In this document: piece after piece, positions 55,216 to 60,000 of the stretch
Numbering within the stretch: position 1 is the first letter of the stretch
Layout of the letters: the number at the start of each line of letters is the position of its first letter
NCBI RefSeq assembly: GCF_963678635.1
Contig: NC_087071.1
Location: 13,221,088 to 13,281,087, forward strand
Length of the DNA: 60,000 bases
Source: Symsagittifera roscoffensis
Lineage: Eukaryota; Xenacoelomorpha; Acoela; Convolutidae
Reading direction: 5' to 3'
Position numbers and translations under genes: made by a program
The notes under the pieces: model-generated
What the model saw: only the letters and a program-made list of their open reading frames with translations
Databases searched by the model: none
What the model was told of the DNA's origin: nothing

Positions 55216-56618
55216 TCAGGCGATGCTCAAGTAGTACTTCTTGTGAAGATGCACCATTATCTCTGTTTCTGCAAAGACCACATGTAGGATAGCATACAAT
55301 TCCCTCGAGCTCAGTTTGCCCCTGTTTGGGTCGTACACCGGCATCGAGACCTCCACTATTCCTCTTTCAATCATGAAGTCACGTAGTCTTGTCAGTGCCA
55401 ATATCACGTGTTCGGGATCAATTGTGTTTCTGTCGTTGACTCTCGTTACTAGGAAGCAGAGGTATTTTCCCGGGACTTGTGCCACTGACGGTGGAAGCGC
55501 TGCCATGCCTCCCAGTCCTGGCCTCTGTCTGAACAGAAATTCTACGTTCTGGTACTCTCTTTTGAAGTCAGCCTCCAATCTTGATTTGAAACTCATGTCC
55601 GCCGTGATGCAGATCGCGCTGGTCCTGTTTGACAGGATGAAGTCGCTATCCGTTATCATGATGTTCTCTGAGTATTCATTGGGTATTTCGAATTTCGTTT
55701 TGAAATTCCTTCCTATGGTAGGCTCTGGTTCTTCTTCCTCCAGTTCCAATCCGCTTGTTTCCCTCACTTCCTTGAGCTTCTTTATCATCAAATTTTCGGT
55801 GTGGGTAAGTCCTACCCCCACTCCCCGGACAAAAATATTTATCGACGTCCCCGTCGATGCAGTCGGGTCTGAATTGTCCTTAGGGATGTCCAGTGGCCTG
55901 TCTGTTGCTGTCCATCCGAAAAGAGGGTCCTCTGTCTTCATGTAATTTGCTGCTGATACATCGATTTGCTGAATGCTTTGTCCTTCGCGGCTCTCGTCTT
56001 TGACATCACGCATCCACTCTAGAATCCTCAAGTTCGTGTTCTCCCTCCTTTCTGTTTCACTCTGCTCGAGATCCGTCTCCAATTCTGGCGTCGAGTAATC
56101 ATCCTGCGGATAATGTCCACCATCGTCAATGACCTGCCATTCCTCTTCGGCTTCCAGTTCGCCTGCGCTTAGTAGTTCATCGCCCAACTTGTCTGGCTGT
56201 ATCTTATCGATCAAGAAGTCATCCCCGTACCTATTGTACCTCATACCTGTTCGTTTACGATTGCCAGTCCTGGTTTCCGGTGGTGTTGGTCGATCCGGCT
56301 CCATCCACTTCGGTACCTCGTTTTGCTCTGGGTCGTTCCAGTCTTCTTCTACAAATGAACCTGCATCCGACTCCACTTCTATATTTTCGTTGTCGTCCAA
56401 ACTCAAGTTCTCATTACCATCATTTTTCTCTCTAGTGCCTTTCTCATTCACTTCGCACGCTGGTTCCACCACCAGGTACTCAAGACCTTCCATGTCTTTT
56501 GGTAGGCACCAGTCCTCCGGGGACGGGACGTGAGGCTTCAGATTTTCGTAATGTGCTGCTCGCCCTGTACTCAAGCGATAGAACCGTCCTTGTTGATGTA
56601 CTTCCGTAATCATGAACG
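55216..56618 (-). pseudogene. pol: Pol of copy 2, C-terminal part with macro-like tail, separated by a frameshift
   Basis: Contains the end of the integrase C-terminal module, the acidic extension and the macro-like module (about 55219-55657), nearly identical to copy 1. It is cut off from the integrase by a one-base deletion near 56618 (one G fewer than copy 1 in the GPF region). The frame extends to 56682 by chance. Confidence 0.88.
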
Positions 56619-58202
56619 TCCTCTCCATTTCTTGAGTAGTTTCTTTGTTCCCTTGGGCGGTATGACATTTTGGAAGACCCACACGTATTGGCCCACTTCG
56701 TATGGCTTTGCTCTTAGTATCTTTTCGTCATATTTCTTGCGTTGCCTCATTTGCGCTTGCGCCGTGTTTCTCCGACATAGCTCGTTTAGCTCTTGTTGTC
56801 TTTTGATCGCTTCCTTCACGTATGCTTGAGGTGACGTCCTCTTCCCCTCGTACTCCGGGTAGAAGAATGTTATAGGCATTGCCCTTTCCCTGCCTGTCAA
56901 CATCATGAAAGGACTGATACCCGTCGTTGAGTGCTGAGTACTATTATAGGCTCCTACTACCTGTGGCAGGTATTTGTCCCAGTCCGTCATGTATCTCGAG
57001 CAGTACACCCTGAGCATGTTGACCAGTGTCCTGTTCTGTCTCTCTACCAACCCATTGGTCTGTGGATGATAGGTCGTCGAGTGTGCTTGAGCAATGTTTG
57101 ATCTCTTCATCAATTCTTTTGTCAAGTCCCCCACAAAAGCCTTGCCGTTGTCCGACTGGAAAGTCATTGGACAACCATACCGCGATATCCAATGCGTTAT
57201 CAGGTGATCACATGTCTCCTCTGCTGAGGCTGTCTGGCACGGAACCGCTTCCGCCAACTTGGTGAAGTGATCTATTATAACTAGTATTTGGTTATAACCC
57301 GACTCCGTCATGCAGATTTTCTGATGGTCTATCTGCACCACCTCATTGAATTCCGAACTCTCGACAGACTTGAGGGGAAACTTCATCTTCCTTGGGTCTT
57401 TTACTTGAAGGCATGCTAGGCAGGCATTCACCCATCTCTCGCAAGCTTTTCTCATTCCCGGCCAGTCAAACCTGTGAAGTATCCTTTGTTGTACTTTATC
57501 TATCCCCTGGTGGCCCATCTGGTCGTGTGATCTGAAAATCACCTCCGTTTGGTACAATTGTGGTAGTATGATGAGGTTGTGTTTGTGTAATATTTTTTCC
57601 TCATCTCTTCTCTTGCACGCTACCACCCCTTCAGCTGTGTGATAAAGTAAGTCTCTCTTTTCTTTGTAGAACTGGCTCAAGATCTTGTAGCTGTCTTCCT
57701 CAAGTTCCCCCTTCTCCTTGACTCCCGAATGGATCCATTTGGAGAGGTTACTTGTCATTTTGTCATTCTTCTGGGCCCTTATTAGGTCAGACAGCCTGTA
57801 TCTCGCCTTAACGTGCTCCTTTAGCGCCATGATCTGTCCATTCATCTCACCAGGGTTGTGGATGTCATCGCTCAGTTTCACACATATCATCCTTTTCACG
57901 ATTTTCATGTCGTCTTCTGGTACCAGATTCGTTCTGACGTTTGAGTTGCACGATAGTTCCCTTAGTGGTTTTCTTGAAACTGCTATTTTCTCGAGCTCTT
58001 CACCACCTCGTACCTCTTGTATTTCCAGATTGTACGTCCCTGAAGATGGATCCGTCTGTAATTCCCTGTCGTGCTGTCTTATCTTCTCTTCCGCCAGTAT
58101 CATGCATAGACTGTCTTGGTCTTCGCTGCTCTCATCCGAGTCTTCATCCCATTCTTCACGCTCCCCGGACAATTTCCCTTCTCCGGTTTCGTCTTCTTCC
58201 AT
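56610..58202 (-). pseudogene. pol: Pol of copy 2, integrase part
   Basis: Homologous to copy 1 Pol residues ~418-946: acidic linker, HHCC zinc finger, and DD35E catalytic residues (QIDHQ, FQSDNGKAF, NGLVERQ). It ends in a wrong-frame Arg-Ser after KKWRG because of the deletion near 56618. Upstream it is separated from RT/RNase H by the nonsense codon at 58236-58238; the ATG at 58202 is internal and not a natural start. Confidence 0.88.
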
Positions 58203-58235
58203 GAATCTGGACCACTCCCCGGACTCTTGATCTAG

Positions 58236-60000
58236 TCACAGGTGTTCAACTTCTTCTCTGAATGTTACTTTCTTATCCCTGACTTTTGTCTGCTCCAGAA
58301 TTTTTTCGGGGATTTTTTCAACTAGTGATCGCACAACTTCCTTGCTATCAGTGATGCTTCCTTTTGAGACGTCAGTATTGTTCACTGTTTCTTCTCTCCG
58401 AAGTATGGTTAGTTCCGGTGCCTCCTGACCTTTCCCTTGGATCACGGGCTTGTCATCTGATAGTTTCTCAAGCAACCTCATTAAGTCTTCATCTATTCGG
58501 ACCGTTCCCTCCTCTACCTGGATGAGATCATAACCTTTTGCCTTGAGTGTTTCCCTCACGATCTTGGACTTGAGCATTATTCCTATCGGAATCCCTCTGC
58601 TTTTCTTCAAGATGGTCTTTTCAAGAGGCTCTTTCGGCAATTCGGGATGATCTTCAATCGGTTTGCCTGATTTGTCCAGCCATCTCGTGAGTGGAAGACT
58701 GTCGTACGTTTCTTTGTCCATAAAGGAGAAGCCGTCTTTGATCTCAGGTCTGTCCGCCTCTCTTTGTTCTTGTCTCTCGTAGAACTCCGTCTTCTTACTC
58801 AAGCTGTCAGCATTTTGATGTTTATCTCGTGTTCTGTGCTCAATTATCATGCTGTATCCATCCAAGCGAACTATCCACCTCCCAATATAGCTCTGGTCCA
58901 TTGAGTACGTTTTCAGCCAGCTTAGTGCTCGGTTGTCGACTCGCAGCTTGAAGGGCTCACTGCCTAAGTATGCTCTGTATTTTTCGACAAAGGTGACCAC
59001 CGCGAACATCTCTGCTTTCGGTGCTCCGTACTTCATTTCTGTGTCACTTAGGACCTTGCTCCCGTATGCTATTGGTCTCAAGACTGTCTTCCCATTCCAT
59101 TCTTGTTCTTGATGGAGAATCCCAGAAATAGCGACTACTGACGCATCCGTGTCTAGCACGTACATCCCCTTCTCAGTCGGCATACCCAGTACTGGTGCCT
59201 CACACAGCTCTTTCTTTATTCTCTGGAATGACTCTTCTGCCGCGTTGTTCCACGTGAACTTCTTGCCCTTATGTCTCATTAATTGTTGCATCGGGTATAC
59301 CTTGTCCGCATAGCCCTTGATGAATTCTCTATAATAGTTGGCGAAACCCAGGAAGCTCATCAGCTGGTGCTCCGTCTCCGGTGATTTCCAGGTTAGGACT
59401 GCTTCCACGGCGTCTGGATCAGGTCTGATACCGTGTTTATCTACCATCCTGCCCAAGTATTTAATCGAGTCCTTGAGTATCTCGCACTTTGATGGTTTAC
59501 ACTTCAGCCCCGATCTTTTCATGCACGCGAACACCTCGTCAAGCCTCTCGATGTGGTCTTCTAGTGTTGGCGTTGCTATTACCACGTCGTCCACGTAGCA
59601 CATTACCAGGTTGCCGTACTTCTTCGTCACGCCTATCAACGCGTGTGCCATCAGCCGCTGAAACGTGGCTGTTGCATTGCAGAGTCCAAACGGCATCCGT
59701 TTCCATTGAAACAGACCCAACTCGCAGGCGAACCCTGTCTTGTCCCTGTCTTGCTTCCTTAATGGTACCTGCCAAAAGGCCGAGCCTAAATCAAGAGTCG
59801 TAAAAAATTTCGCATCACCTAACTTCGAGAGGCTCTCATCAATTCTAGGTATGGGATAGGCATCCTTCACCGTGACGGAGTTCAGGTATCGAAAGTCACA
59901 ACAAAACCTTAACTGGTCGCCTTTCTTTTTGGCCATCACTACTCCACACGCCCACGGTGACTTGGATGGTTCTATCATGTCATACTCTAGTAACGTTTCG
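58236..60000 (-). pseudogene. pol: Pol of copy 2, RT and RNase H part, runs off the window
   Basis: The frame is open to the right window edge and includes most of RT (DLGSAFWQ, YVDD) and RNase H (TDAS, AEM, VDNRAL, NADSLS). Unlike copy 1 it reads through the position of the copy 1 TAA (TAC here). It ends at TGA (58236-58238), where copy 1 has a GGA codon. The gag-protease portion is outside the window. Confidence 0.9.

Larger units (their letters stand above)
44678..60000 (-). mobile_element. Copy 2 of the same retrotransposon, cut by the right window edge
   Basis: Shares LTR3 with copy 1 and continues with a homologous 3' end, complete ORF3, spacer and pol up to the N-terminal part of RT, where the window stops. 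The gag gene, leader and 5' LTR lie outside. Non-coding parts and pol are nearly identical to copy 1, while the first 60% of ORF3 is clearly more different. The two copies thus form a head-to-tail array joined by one LTR. Confidence 0.93.

Overview
The window comes from an AT-rich invertebrate animal genome. The evidence is GT-AG introns in a host gene with a metazoan nucleolar-transcription-factor architecture, AT-rich non-coding DNA full of decayed non-LTR retrotransposons, and long LTR elements of the metazoan Ty3/Gypsy (Metaviridae) type. No bacterial operon, rRNA gene or CRISPR array is visible. I cannot name the species.

Positions 1-12.3 kb are AT-rich DNA with no supportable gene. They hold a ~550 bp GATA microsatellite (5181-5732) and a relic of a non-LTR reverse transcriptase (about 10.0-10.3 kb, minus strand). 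Positions 12.35-20.64 kb on the minus strand hold a six-exon host gene that I rebuilt from splice sites and phases. All six exons join in frame to give 632 residues: an N-terminal domain like that of UBTF/UBF, two HMG-box-like regions and a long acidic/serine tail. Its introns contain a dead Jockey-like LINE, two tRNA-like SINE-type relics and a 211 bp tandem duplication.

From 20.76 kb to the window end lies a minus-strand array of a very large Ty3/Gypsy retrotransposon, much more GC-rich than its surroundings. Read left to right it is: LTR1 (split by a LINE 3' end), LTR2 directly abutting LTR1, the complete internal region of copy 1 (ORF3, pol, gag-pro-RT and a 2.5 kb repeat-rich leader), LTR3 (shared), then copy 2 (ORF3, pol) running off the right edge. 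One unit is about 23 kb. In sense order it encodes gag with a coiled coil and two CCHC knuckles, an aspartic protease, reverse transcriptase (YVDD), RNase H, an HHCC/DD35E integrase with a GPF module, and a C-terminal macro-domain-like module. It then carries a separate ~2,955-codon ORF3 with a coiled coil, an SGNH/GDSL-hydrolase-like domain, a second degenerate SGNH-like region and a Cys/His-containing C-terminal half. ORF3 does not look like a retroviral envelope.

Both visible pol genes carry inactivating lesions at different places: a nonsense codon inside RT in copy 1, and a nonsense codon plus a 1-base deletion in copy 2. ORF3 is open over its whole length in both copies even though its first ~60% differs by several percent between them. 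The divergent block starts at the ORF3 initiation codon and ends abruptly inside the ORF, while the flanking sequences are nearly identical. The combination of giant ORF3, SGNH domain, macro-like tail and sharp mosaic is the most unusual content of the window.
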